64,000 nucleotides of DNA, from assembly GCA_937982115.1 (NCBI GenBank), contig CALJNE010000006.1, positions 1 to 64,000 of the forward strand, in the 5' to 3' direction. A program made the position numbers and the translations under genes. The DNA is from an uncultured Bacteroidales bacterium (lineage in GTDB: Bacteria; Bacteroidota; Bacteroidia; Bacteroidales; ML635J-15). Within the stretch, counting starts at the first letter, position 1. Each line of letters starts with the position of its first letter. Positions 21,196-30,561 of this stretch are shown here, piece by piece. The notes below the pieces were generated by a model. That model had not been told where the DNA came from. It saw only the letters and a list, made by a program, of their open reading frames with translations, and searched no databases.

Positions 21196-21963
21196 ATGAA
21201 AAAACTTATAATCATAATATTAACTTTAAATTTCATCGGAAGTATTACATTATTCGGCAAACCCGATCAAAGAATTAAAATCTTACAGGATTCTGCTTTG
21301 AATTACTACATACAAAGCGATTATGAAAATTCTGTAAGAGTTTATCTCGAAATTTTAAAATACGGATATTACTCTTCTGAATTATATTACAATCTTGGCA
21401 ACGCATATTACAAATCCGGCGATATCGCTTCTGCAATTTATTATTACGAAAAAGCAAAACTTTACAACCCCTCCGATCCCGATGTAAACCATAATCTTAA
21501 AATTTCATACTCACAAATAAAAAATAAAGTAGAACCTCTGCCCGAAATTTTCTTTATCACCTGGTATAAACAAGTGCTTAATTTGTTTTCTGCAAATACA
21601 TGGGCTATTTTGAGTATTGTATTTTTCGTATTGTTGTTAACAGCAATAATAGTTTATCTCTTTGGTAAAACCATAACTCAAAAAAAGATAGGATTTTATT
21701 CTGGAATTGTATTTATTATACTGTTCTCCTTGTCGCTAACATTTAGCATCAAACAAACTAAAAATATTACAAATAACAATTTTGCAATATTATTCGATCC
21801 TGTTATGGTGAAATCAAGTCCTCAAGAAGAAGGTACCAATATGTTTGAAATTAACGAAGGGTTAAAAGTTGAAATTTTGGATTCATTAAACAATTGGTAT
21901 AACATTAAACTTGCTGACGGAAAACAGGGCTGGATTATAAAAGAAAGTGTAAAAAAATTGTAA
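21196..21963 (+). CDS. BatE-like TPR + SH3-like membrane protein
   Basis: TPR region YYNLGNAYYKSGDIASAIYYYEKAKLYNPSDPDVNHNL, two TMs, C-terminal SH3-like GTNMFEINEGLKVEILDSLNNWYNIKLADGKQGWI; directly follows batD. Confidence 0.82.
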   Translation: MKKLIIIILTLNFIGSITLFGKPDQRIKILQDSALNYYIQSDYENSVRVYLEILKYGYYSSELYYNLGNAYYKSGDIASAIYYYEKAKLYNPSDPDVNHNLKISYSQIKNKVEPLPEIFFITWYKQVLNLFSANTWAILSIVFFVLLLTAIIVYLFGKTITQKKIGFYSGIVFIILFSLSLTFSIKQTKNITNNNFAILFDPVMVKSSPQEEGTNMFEINEGLKVEILDSLNNWYNIKLADGKQGWIIKESVKKL

Positions 21964-22034
21964 AATTTCAATTTAAGCACATTTATATTATCAAAAAATT
22001 TATTTTTGACATAAAAAAAAATTATAGAGTTATA

Positions 22035-22457
22035 ATGAAGAAATTTATTCTTTTAATTTTCATTTCAAGTTTTATTTTTAGTTCATGCAATCTTTTGAAT
22101 AAAAATCTTTGCAGAAATTATGTTAGCGACGAAGACTACATTCGTAGTTATGCAGAGGCAAAAAGTACCAATCCTCAACTTGCTGCCGAAAAATCATTAT
22201 TTCAGGCAAAACAAAATCTATCAAAACTTATTGATGATTATATTCTTGAAAAATACAATCACAAGTTATTTCTCGAGGACCCCGATTACGAGATAAAAAT
22301 TTCCACCGCACGTAAAACTATTATAAGCGACATAAATATTGTTTGTAACCGCGATAAATACCGTAAGGGTCTTCATTATAACTATGTTGCTGTAGAAATT
22401 TCGAAAAAAGAAATTGACACTGAGGTTGAAAAACGTCTAAAAGAAAAAATCAGATAA
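22035..22457 (+). CDS. hypothetical lipoprotein, LPP20-like
   Basis: Lipobox FSSCN; overlaps the next gene by one base. Confidence 0.6.
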   Translation: MKKFILLIFISSFIFSSCNLLNKNLCRNYVSDEDYIRSYAEAKSTNPQLAAEKSLFQAKQNLSKLIDDYILEKYNHKLFLEDPDYEIKISTARKTIISDINIVCNRDKYRKGLHYNYVAVEISKKEIDTEVEKRLKEKIR

Positions 22458-22972
22458 TGGACATTGTGCTGATTATACTTGGTTCTATACTGATAATTGC
22501 CGGAATTATCGGTTGTATTCTGCCTGTGCTTCCGGGTCCGCCATTAAGTTTTGCAGGTTTACTTTTACTTCATTTTACGAGTATTGTACATTTTACGACC
22601 TTCACTATAATTTTCACTGCCTTAGCAGCACTTCTAGCAACAATACTTGATTATTTTGTACCAGCCTGGGGAACAAAAAAAGCCGGCGGTACGAAATGGG
22701 GCATTCGTGGAAGCGGGATTGGTGTGATTATAGGATTATTTTTTGCTCCTATCGGAATTTTTGTTTTCCCTTTTTTAGGAGCACTTATTGGCGAACTTTT
22801 TTATCATTATCAAATTAGGAAAAATGTAAAAGACCCTGATAAATTTTCAAAATCTCTTGTTGCCTCTTTAGGATCTTTTTTAGGATTGATATTTGGAATA
22901 GTTCTTAAACTTGCAGTAAGTTGTTTTATCGCATTTTTATTTATAAAAGAGTTAATATTAGCTTTATTTTAG
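22457..22972 (+). CDS. DUF456 family membrane protein
   Basis: LPVLPGPPLSFAGLLLLH and GTKWGIRGSGIGVIIGLFFAPIGIFVFPFLGALIGEL match DUF456 architecture. Confidence 0.85.
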   Translation: MDIVLIILGSILIIAGIIGCILPVLPGPPLSFAGLLLLHFTSIVHFTTFTIIFTALAALLATILDYFVPAWGTKKAGGTKWGIRGSGIGVIIGLFFAPIGIFVFPFLGALIGELFYHYQIRKNVKDPDKFSKSLVASLGSFLGLIFGIVLKLAVSCFIAFLFIKELILALF

Positions 22973-22975
22973 ATT

Positions 22976-23072
22976 AACCACCGGAATCGGTCGGGGACTG
23001 AGCGAAGCCGAAGACCCCGATGATGGATTCGGCATGAAACGGTGGTTTCGACTTCGCTTAACCACCGGTGGA
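22976..23072. repeat. composite hairpin repeat (element B)
   Basis: CGGGG 22992-22996 / CCCCG 23015-23019 and GGTGGTT 23041-23047 / AACCACC 23060-23066; contains AGCGAAGCCG and, inverted, AGCGAAGTCGAAACCACC as in element A; ends in palindrome CCACCGGTGG. Confidence 0.7.
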
Positions 23073-23281
23073 TTTGAAAGAAAAAATTCAGAATGCGACA
23101 GTAACTCGTTGGACATCCTGCAAATTATCTACGATAATTTAGGAGGCTTAGTACTCTGACAGACTTTTTGTTGAGTAGTTTTCAGTTTGTCGTTTTAATG
23201 TTTGTGTAGGAGTAGGTTGTTTGCGTTGTATTATTTCTTGCTCCATGTACTTTGTACCTTTTCCCTTTCTCCTTTCTCCTT

Positions 23282-23830
23282 CTACCTGTCATCTTCTAAA
23301 TCAAAAAAGCTGAAATTCACGCTTCCATAAGTTTTTTTCATCAAAAAATATTTGTACGAACTAAAATCAATTTCTGCCGGATGTTCAATAATCAGTAGCG
23401 ACTTATCCGACAATAATTCTCTGGTAAAAACCAAATCGTATATTTCCGGTATATTTTCAAGATCGTAAGGAGGGTCAGCGAAAATTAAATCAAATTTTTG
23501 TTTTGTTGATTTTAAATATCGAAAAACATCAGATTTAATGAGTCTGATATTATCGTTAAAACCAAGTTTTTCTATTGTGCTCTGAATAAATTTAGTATGA
23601 ATAAAATTTTTTTCAACAGCAATAATACTTTTTGTGCCTCTGCTTGCAAACTCGTAACTTATGCTTCCTGTTCCGCTGAATAAATCGAGTACCGTAATAT
23701 TTTCGAAGTTAAAATAGTTTGCAATCACGTTAAATAATGCTTCTTTTGCAAAATCCGTTGTTGGTCTTGATATAAAATTACCCGGCGGAGCAATGATTTT
23801 TCCCCTATATTTTCCTCCTATTATACGCAT
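23282..23830 (-). CDS. rsmD: 16S rRNA (guanine(966)-N(2))-methyltransferase RsmD
   Basis: MRIIGGKYRGKII, VLDLFSGTGSISYEFASRG, FDLIFADPPYD. Confidence 0.93.
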   Translation of the reverse strand: MRIIGGKYRGKIIAPPGNFISRPTTDFAKEALFNVIANYFNFENITVLDLFSGTGSISYEFASRGTKSIIAVEKNFIHTKFIQSTIEKLGFNDNIRLIKSDVFRYLKSTKQKFDLIFADPPYDLENIPEIYDLVFTRELLSDKSLLIIEHPAEIDFSSYKYFLMKKTYGSVNFSFFDLEDDR

Positions 23831-23836
23831 TTTAAA

Positions 23837-24670
23837 TTATGAATTTAGTATTATCGAAAAATAGTGAGGTAAAATCTCCTGAAAACGATAATAATATTTA
23901 TATTTTCTACTCAATGAAGAGAAATAAATGTTTGCAATAAATTTACGCAGGTTGATAATTGAAATATCAGCAGGATCAATAAAACCGCCAATTTCAACCT
24001 GGGTTGTATCGGGTTTAAGTCGAAGCTGATTAAAAATATTCACAAGATGATACAGAAAATCGTTTGCTGACTTATATTTAAAACTGTTAAACAGTTTAAG
24101 TTCGTCATTAAAAACAATTACATCGAAAAAATCGGGAGCGATGTTAACAAATATTTTAGAATCAGAAAGGTTTTCGTCGTTACGCAGTTTCAATAAAGAA
24201 TTTTCGACAAAAACAGAGGCATCGCAAGAAATTTTGGCGTTGGGAAAATGATTTTTAAAAAACTCGTATTCGTTTTTTCCAACGGCGTAAATAATCACTG
24301 CATCAATAGCATCAATTTCGTCGTAAAGAAGAATTTCATCTTCGGTATAAAAATGAGTTAATTTAAAAATGTGAGAAATTTTTTCTTTTTGAAAAATTGA
24401 TTTTGGAACAATAGATTTTTTAAAACCGGAGAAAATAATTTTTGAATTAAAACCTGAATGATTTAATTTATCTTTATCAATTATAGATTTAAAGAAAGCG
24501 ATATTGTCAAGTTTAGTTTTAAAATTATTTGAGATTAAACCAATAAATTGATTTTCGTCTTCATTAAATACAGAATAAGAAAGTCCATCCTTATTTATCA
24601 GGATGGAAAAGCTTAATTTTTCAATATCGGGATCAAAAAAATCTTTTGATTTGATTCTGACTTCTTTCAT
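23837..24670 (-). CDS. DUF3822 family protein
   Basis: 277 aa, directly upstream of rsmD, a common Bacteroidetes arrangement; LSFSILINKDGLSYSVFNEDENQFIGL. Confidence 0.75.
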   Translation of the reverse strand: MKEVRIKSKDFFDPDIEKLSFSILINKDGLSYSVFNEDENQFIGLISNNFKTKLDNIAFFKSIIDKDKLNHSGFNSKIIFSGFKKSIVPKSIFQKEKISHIFKLTHFYTEDEILLYDEIDAIDAVIIYAVGKNEYEFFKNHFPNAKISCDASVFVENSLLKLRNDENLSDSKIFVNIAPDFFDVIVFNDELKLFNSFKYKSANDFLYHLVNIFNQLRLKPDTTQVEIGGFIDPADISIINLRKFIANIYFSSLSRKYKYYYRFQEILPHYFSIILNS

Positions 24671-24677
24671 TTAAAGT

Positions 24678-25295
24678 TTATTCCCAGTTACCGGCATTGT
24701 TTGTAGCTTCGGTTAAAGAGCCAACGCGTAAGCAAGTATCTTTTTTAAGAGCTTTATAGTTAACAATAAGTTGACGGTCCAGACCATCTAAAATATCATC
24801 ATACAAAACATAACACTGGAAAACTTTCACCCAAACTCCCGAACCGGTGAGAACTGAAGCCGTATCCATTTTAAATTCGACTTTCTTTCCAACAGGAGAA
24901 AATCTCATATTTTCAATTTTGTAATTAACGTGTTTAAACAAAGAGTCCTTAATTGGGACGTAGAATGTATCACGCTGGATAATTCCAAGCTTTAAGGCTT
25001 CTTTTTCGGTTAAAGTATCGGGAACGGTACCAATTGCCTTAATAACTCTGATATTATCATTGTTTATAAAATGAATAAGAGTGTCAAACGAAGGCGTAAA
25101 GTATCCGTATCTTTCCCTGAAAGCGACCTGAGCAGTACGAATATCCTTTAATCTCTGGATAGTAACATCAAATCTGAAAGCTCTTTCTTTTTCAAAATCT
25201 ATTGGTTTTTGAATACCCGCAACAATAAGATATGCAAGGGTTACAATTACACCTAAAAGAACCACCTTAATAATAATATCAACTGTCTTGTTCAT
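24678..25295 (-). CDS. hypothetical membrane-anchored protein
   Basis: 205 aa with N-terminal TM; co-directional with DUF3822/rsmD. Confidence 0.7.
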   Translation of the reverse strand: MNKTVDIIIKVVLLGVIVTLAYLIVAGIQKPIDFEKERAFRFDVTIQRLKDIRTAQVAFRERYGYFTPSFDTLIHFINNDNIRVIKAIGTVPDTLTEKEALKLGIIQRDTFYVPIKDSLFKHVNYKIENMRFSPVGKKVEFKMDTASVLTGSGVWVKVFQCYVLYDDILDGLDRQLIVNYKALKKDTCLRVGSLTEATNNAGNWE

Positions 25296-25375
25296 TATTA
25301 GTAATTTTAATATTAGTTTTGCACAAAATTAAATTATTTTTCAAAATTCAAACAGTTTTTTTACAATTTTATTTT

Positions 25376-26809
25376 ATGTCGGTAAACATTTTTAAGGATA
25401 TTATAATAAAACATATTGACAACACACCTACAAACAGTCAGCTAAAAGCAATTGATGAAATCTACAATTTTCTAAAAAATAAAGATAAGCAAGGGATATT
25501 TGTACTGTACGGATATGCTGGAACAGGCAAAACTACACTGATATCAGCAATTATTGAAGCATTAAGTTATTATAAAACAAGAACTGTTCTTCTTACTCCC
25601 ACAGGTCGAGCAGCAAAAGTACTCACAGAATATTCCGGACGTACTGCTTTCACTATTCACAGATATATATACCGCAGAAAAAACAATTCAGATCCGGAAG
25701 CAAAATTCACACTTAACTATAACAAATTAAAGGACACACTTTTTATTGTTGACGAAGCCTCAATGGTAAACAATTTTGAGACTTCGGATAATATTTTCGG
25801 AAGCGGCAACTTATTGCAAGACCTATTAGATTACGTTTACAATAACGATAACAATTGTAAACTTATGCTTGTGGGCGACAAAGCTCAACTTCCGCCCGTA
25901 AACTCCGTTATCAGTCCGGCTCTCGATATAGAATATTTAGAATCATTAGGATTTAACGTTTTTTCAACCGAACTCACAGAAGTCGTTCGACAGGCTGAAG
26001 ATTCCGGTATCCTCTACAATGCCACAAAAATTAGAAATAAAATAAATGATGTTGATCTAAACATTAAAAATATAATTGATTTAGGCTTTAGAGACCTTAA
26101 TTATATTAATGGTAGCGAATTGTTAGAAGAAATTGAAAGCTGTTACTCAAAATTCGGACAGGAAGAAACAAAAATTGTATGCAGGTCAAATCACGCTGCT
26201 GTAAAATATAATAATGGTATAAGAAACAGAATTCTATATCTCGAAGATAATTTATCTCCAGGGGATTTAATAATGGCGGTAAGAAACTCCTACTACTGGC
26301 TTCCGGAAAATATGGAACCGGAATTTATTGCTAATGGAGACATTTTCGAAGTATTAAAAGTTTATAATAAAAAATTCATTTACGGATACAATTTTGCAGA
26401 CGTAAAAATCAGATTTGTTGATTATCCGGATATTGAAGTAGAAGCAAAAGTTCTACTTGACACTCTCGACTCGGAACAACCTTCGTGGGGAAATGATTTT
26501 TATAAAAAACTTTTTCAAACCATGATGGAAGATTTTCAAGATATTAAAGATTTGAAAAAACGAAGACTTAGAATACTTGAAGACCCGTACTTTAATGCAA
26601 TTCAAATAAAATATGCTTATGCTTTTACCTGTCATAAATCCCAAGGAGGACAATGGAAAGCGATATTTATTGATCATGGATATTTAACAGATTTTAGTCC
26701 GGACAATCCGGCAAATTATGAATTTCTGCGTTGGTTATACACAGCTTTCACCAGAGCCACAGAAAAGTTATACCTCATTAATTTTAACAAAAAACTCTTA
26801 GCCGAATAG
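25376..26809 (+). CDS. RecD-like AAA/UvrD-type helicase (ORF track start 25319)
   Basis: YGYAGTGKTTLISAI Walker A, LFIVDEASMVNN, LMLVGDKAQLPPV, AYAFTCHKSQGGQWKAIFID. Confidence 0.9.
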   Translation: MSVNIFKDIIIKHIDNTPTNSQLKAIDEIYNFLKNKDKQGIFVLYGYAGTGKTTLISAIIEALSYYKTRTVLLTPTGRAAKVLTEYSGRTAFTIHRYIYRRKNNSDPEAKFTLNYNKLKDTLFIVDEASMVNNFETSDNIFGSGNLLQDLLDYVYNNDNNCKLMLVGDKAQLPPVNSVISPALDIEYLESLGFNVFSTELTEVVRQAEDSGILYNATKIRNKINDVDLNIKNIIDLGFRDLNYINGSELLEEIESCYSKFGQEETKIVCRSNHAAVKYNNGIRNRILYLEDNLSPGDLIMAVRNSYYWLPENMEPEFIANGDIFEVLKVYNKKFIYGYNFADVKIRFVDYPDIEVEAKVLLDTLDSEQPSWGNDFYKKLFQTMMEDFQDIKDLKKRRLRILEDPYFNAIQIKYAYAFTCHKSQGGQWKAIFIDHGYLTDFSPDNPANYEFLRWLYTAFTRATEKLYLINFNKKLLAE

Positions 26810-27451
26810 TATCTTCAAATCAGTTTTAAATTTTTCAATGTCAATTTTATAACCTAATTTTTCAAGTGAAGAAACAAAATCTTTATGCGAACGTTTAGCT
26901 CTGTACTCAGGTTCGCTTTGCGGGTGTTTTAATAATTTCTCAATAAAGTCTGGATTTTCGGAAATATTTAACACTGCATGAAACACAATAAATTCCCTAC
27001 CATTATACATTGAAGAGCCTGCAATTTTGTAATCTCCTATACAAATATCGGAAATTCCCTTAATGCTAAGATCATTAACTCCTTGATTTTGCAGTGCTTC
27101 AATAATAATTTGATTACAATAAACAAAAACTTTTTTAATATTTTTAAAACTCTCGCTTGATATTCTCATGGAAACAATGATTGTTCTGGGAGTCAAAACA
27201 ACTGCATGACCACCGCTGGGTCGCTTCAAAATTTCGATATCTTCCGAAATATTATCAACTTTTACCGCTGTTTCCAGTGAATCTCTTTGCCCCAAAACAA
27301 TGTAAATCTTGTCAGGTTTCCATATACAAATATCATTTTTGCCGGGTGAAAACAAATAGGTATCAGAAAGATTATATTCTTTTAGCATTTTTTTTTCGTA
27401 AAAATAAGATTTTTCTGTATGATTTTTGTAATATTGCGAACCAAAATTCAT
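26798..27451 (-). CDS. lipoate/biotin protein ligase A/B-like protein
   Basis: LKRPSGGHAVVLTPRTIIVSMRI and GISDICIGDYKIAGSSMY match the BPL/LplA/LipB fold. Confidence 0.8.
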   Translation of the reverse strand: MNFGSQYYKNHTEKSYFYEKKMLKEYNLSDTYLFSPGKNDICIWKPDKIYIVLGQRDSLETAVKVDNISEDIEILKRPSGGHAVVLTPRTIIVSMRISSESFKNIKKVFVYCNQIIIEALQNQGVNDLSIKGISDICIGDYKIAGSSMYNGREFIVFHAVLNISENPDFIEKLLKHPQSEPEYRAKRSHKDFVSSLEKLGYKIDIEKFKTDLKILFG

Positions 27452-27457
27452 AAAACT

Positions 27458-27892
27458 ATGAAAAGTATGAATAATAAATTAGTAATTTTCGTGTTATTTA
27501 TGTTTGTTGCATCTTTAGTTTTTGCACAAAAAGAAGTTGGTGTTTGGAAAACCATTGACGACAACACTAAAAAAGAAAAGTCGCATGTAGAAATTTATAT
27601 TAAAAACGGTAAGCTCTATGGGAAAGTAGTGAAAATTCTGGATCCATCCAGAACCGATGCTAAATGTACCGAATGTAAGGGAGATTTATATAATAAGCCA
27701 ATCGTTGGTATGCAAATAATAAATGGTTTGGAAAAAAGAAAAGATGATTGGTACAAAAAAGAAGGCATACTTGATCCAGAAAACGGAAAACTTTACGATT
27801 GCAAAATTTGGTTATCCGATAATAATACTTTACAAGTTAGAGGTTATTTAGGACCATTTTATAGAACTCAAACCTGGTATAGAGTGAAATAA
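27458..27892 (+). CDS. DUF2147 domain secreted protein (ORF track start 27419)
   Basis: GVWKTIDDNTKKEKSHVEIYIKNGKLYGKVVKILDP...LYDCKIWL...LQVRGYLGPFYRTQTWYR. Confidence 0.9.
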   Translation: MKSMNNKLVIFVLFMFVASLVFAQKEVGVWKTIDDNTKKEKSHVEIYIKNGKLYGKVVKILDPSRTDAKCTECKGDLYNKPIVGMQIINGLEKRKDDWYKKEGILDPENGKLYDCKIWLSDNNTLQVRGYLGPFYRTQTWYRVK

Positions 27893-27895
27893 GAT

Positions 27896-28294
27896 TTATT
27901 CTTCATTATAAACCTCTTCTACTGATTTAAGAATTTCATTCAGTTTAAGAGGTTTTTCAAAAAATTTGGATGCTCCGGACTCAAAAGCCTGCATTTTATT
28001 TACAGAAGAAACATAAGCCGACTGCATAAATATCTGAATGTTGGGTTTTTTAGTTTTAATAATTTTTGTTGCTTCAATTCCCGACATTCCGGGCAATTTA
28101 ATATCCATTAAAACGGCTTTGTACTTATCACTTTCTGGTGTGTCAAAAAAATTTACAGCATCATTTGCAGTCTCAAAATGTTTATATACAAATCCTTTTA
28201 ATCTAAAAAACTCTGACAATAGAAATGCTCCTGTTGGATTATCTTCAATAATAATAAGATGTTTTGATCTATTCATTTTAGGACTACTTCTCAA
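27896..28294 (-). CDS. single-domain response regulator (CheY-like receiver)
   Basis: KHLIIIEDNPTGAFLL, VLMDIKLPGMSGIEATK, FEKPLKLNEIL. Confidence 0.88.
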   Translation of the reverse strand: MRSSPKMNRSKHLIIIEDNPTGAFLLSEFFRLKGFVYKHFETANDAVNFFDTPESDKYKAVLMDIKLPGMSGIEATKIIKTKKPNIQIFMQSAYVSSVNKMQAFESGASKFFEKPLKLNEILKSVEEVYNEE

Positions 28295-28364
28295 TTAAAA
28301 ATCGTCCGAATTTAAGAAAATTGTTTTATAAATCAAAATATTTAAAAATATTTTCACAAAAAAA

Positions 28365-29714
28365 TTATTTTTTTGATTTATACCAGTCGGCGTATTTAAA
28401 ACTACAATTGGAATATGATTTATCAATATCAATATAAGTTTTAGAAATTTTATCCTCAATCCACTTTTTAATAATTTTCATTCCTTCTGCCTGCAGAGCT
28501 ATTTGTTGTATTTCCTGATAGTCGTCAATAAGATTGGCAGTATGAGTTTCTACTTTACTGTCGAGGCGAATTATTCTCATAACTTTTGATCCTCTGCCTG
28601 TTGAAGCTAAAAAAGGTTCGGAAATATCACCGGGTTTCATTTTTGATAATACCTTCATTGTAAAAGGATCAATAACTTCGGGATTCATTCTGGTATTCCC
28701 ATAATAAGGATTTGTAACTTTACCGAAATTTTGTTTGGAATCCCCTTCACTGAACTTTAGAACAGCTTCGGCAAAACTTATGGAATCATTTTTTATAAGA
28801 GCATAAATTTCTTCGGCTTTCTTTTCAGCCTCCATAATACTTTTATCATCAGGTTTTGGAGTAATTAAAATATGGCGGAAATTCATTAAATTACCTTTAC
28901 GCTCAATGAGCTGGATAATATGAAATCCATATTCAGTTTCAACAACTCTTGAAACATCGTCCGGACCGGTTAAATTAAAAGCAACAGCCGAAAACTCAGG
29001 TACAAGATCTGTTCTGCTTACAAAGCCAAGTTCCCCCCCCCTTGCAGCTGAACCCGGATCTTCGGAATACAAAATTGCCATAGTTGCAAAACTTTCGCCT
29101 TTGAGTATTCTTTCGCGAATATTATTTAGTTTTTCAATTGTCTTGTCTTTCTCTTCTTTTGTGATTTGTGGAATAATAACTATCTCAAAAAATTCATAAT
29201 ATCCCTGAATAACAGGTAATTCATCTTTAGATAAAGATTCATAAAACTTTCTTACATCTGATGGAGAAACTTTAATGTCGGATGTTAATTTTTGCTGTAC
29301 TTTTTGAGTCATCATCTGTTCGCGTATCAACTCTCTGAAATCATTTTTTATTTCGTTGATACTTTTGCCAAAATACTCTTCAAGTTTTTTTTCTGAACCA
29401 TATTGAGTGATAAAAATGCTCAAGCGCCTATCAAGTTCGTTTTCAACCTCCCTGTCCGTAACCTGAATACTATCAGCTTTTGCTTGAAGATACAATAGTT
29501 TTTGAAACAACAATTCCTCTAAAACTTCACATCTTAAATCTTCCTCCTCGACATATCCTTGAGCAAGAAACTGATAATACTGATTTTCGATATCAGATTT
29601 TAAAATAATTTCATTTCCAACTTTCGCAACTATTTGATCTATCACATTTGATTGTGAATAGATAACAATTGTCAAAAAACAAGCAGCAACAACTAAACTA
29701 ATTCTTCTTATCAT
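28365..29714 (-). CDS. surA: SurA-like peptidylprolyl isomerase
   Basis: 449 aa; DQIVAKVGNEIILKSDIE N-terminus; two parvulin-type segments (FATMAILYSEDPGSAARGGELGFVSR...). Confidence 0.9.
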   Translation of the reverse strand: MIRRISLVVAACFLTIVIYSQSNVIDQIVAKVGNEIILKSDIENQYYQFLAQGYVEEEDLRCEVLEELLFQKLLYLQAKADSIQVTDREVENELDRRLSIFITQYGSEKKLEEYFGKSINEIKNDFRELIREQMMTQKVQQKLTSDIKVSPSDVRKFYESLSKDELPVIQGYYEFFEIVIIPQITKEEKDKTIEKLNNIRERILKGESFATMAILYSEDPGSAARGGELGFVSRTDLVPEFSAVAFNLTGPDDVSRVVETEYGFHIIQLIERKGNLMNFRHILITPKPDDKSIMEAEKKAEEIYALIKNDSISFAEAVLKFSEGDSKQNFGKVTNPYYGNTRMNPEVIDPFTMKVLSKMKPGDISEPFLASTGRGSKVMRIIRLDSKVETHTANLIDDYQEIQQIALQAEGMKIIKKWIEDKISKTYIDIDKSYSNCSFKYADWYKSKK

Positions 29715-30555
29715 AATAATATTTTATTTCACCAGATTCTTTGGCCTTATTCATTAAGTCCGAAACAAATTTTGCTCGTTCTGTTTCTCTTCTCTTATTG
29801 ATTATTGTTTTATAAATTAAAGGTTTTGCAAGTTCAAAAGGCATAATTTGACCTTTGAGATAATACTCATCAAATTTAACAATATAACGTTTTTTATTTA
29901 CAACAAAATCCAAAACATTCCTTGAGAGCAAATCAGCATCATCAAAATTTCCCTTGTAATTTACGATACTCAAAAATTCTCTCAATTCAATATATTCCTC
30001 AAAAAAGAATACCTCACGATCTGCACCGATACAATATTCAATTAAAGCCTTTTTATCTTTGAGCCCCGATGTCGAAACTTTATTCAAGACTTCATAATAT
30101 ACATTTATATCGGCGTTCATAGTCAAATAAAAAGCTTTAACATAAGTATTGCTTAGAACGTAATCTTTAAGGTGATTATTGTAATATTCCTCAATTTCTT
30201 CAACACTTACCTTTTCATCAACTTGAGAATAAATAAAATCTTTTTCATACTTGCTCACATAAAGATCTCTGCGGTAATCTTCAACTTTTTTATGAATTTC
30301 AAGTGTGTCTTGAATTTTTTCTTTAGCAATACTAAAAATTAACCTATCAGCTAGCCAATTTTCTATATACATCTTAGCAAAAGCCGTACTGTCTTCAGGT
30401 GAGATATTTTTTGGAATAACCGCGTTTAGTTGGTTTCGTGTAAGAACATCACCGTAGGCTTCGACTAAAATTTCGGAATCGTCGGTTTTTGATGATTTCT
30501 TACACGAAATTGCAACTAAAGAAATTATAACCAGAATTAATAAAAGCCTTTTCAT
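29698..30555 (-). CDS. lipoprotein related to SurA/PpiC chaperone cluster
   Basis: Lipobox ISCKK; SurA-N-like helical region; overlaps surA by 17 bp. Confidence 0.7.
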   Translation of the reverse strand: MKRLLLILVIISLVAISCKKSSKTDDSEILVEAYGDVLTRNQLNAVIPKNISPEDSTAFAKMYIENWLADRLIFSIAKEKIQDTLEIHKKVEDYRRDLYVSKYEKDFIYSQVDEKVSVEEIEEYYNNHLKDYVLSNTYVKAFYLTMNADINVYYEVLNKVSTSGLKDKKALIEYCIGADREVFFFEEYIELREFLSIVNYKGNFDDADLLSRNVLDFVVNKKRYIVKFDEYYLKGQIMPFELAKPLIYKTIINKRRETERAKFVSDLMNKAKESGEIKYYYDKKN

Positions 30556-30561
30556 TATAGA

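Noticed and set aside
23250-23287. Pyrimidine-rich tract (TTTTCCCTTTCTCCTTTCTCCTTCTACCT) considered as a tandem repeat or CRISPR-like array
   Set aside because: Only short imperfect CTCCTTT units, no spacers; treated as low-complexity intergenic DNA.
25376-26809. RecD-like helicase as part of a defence system
   Set aside because: Flanked by housekeeping genes with no nuclease, toxin or methylase partner.
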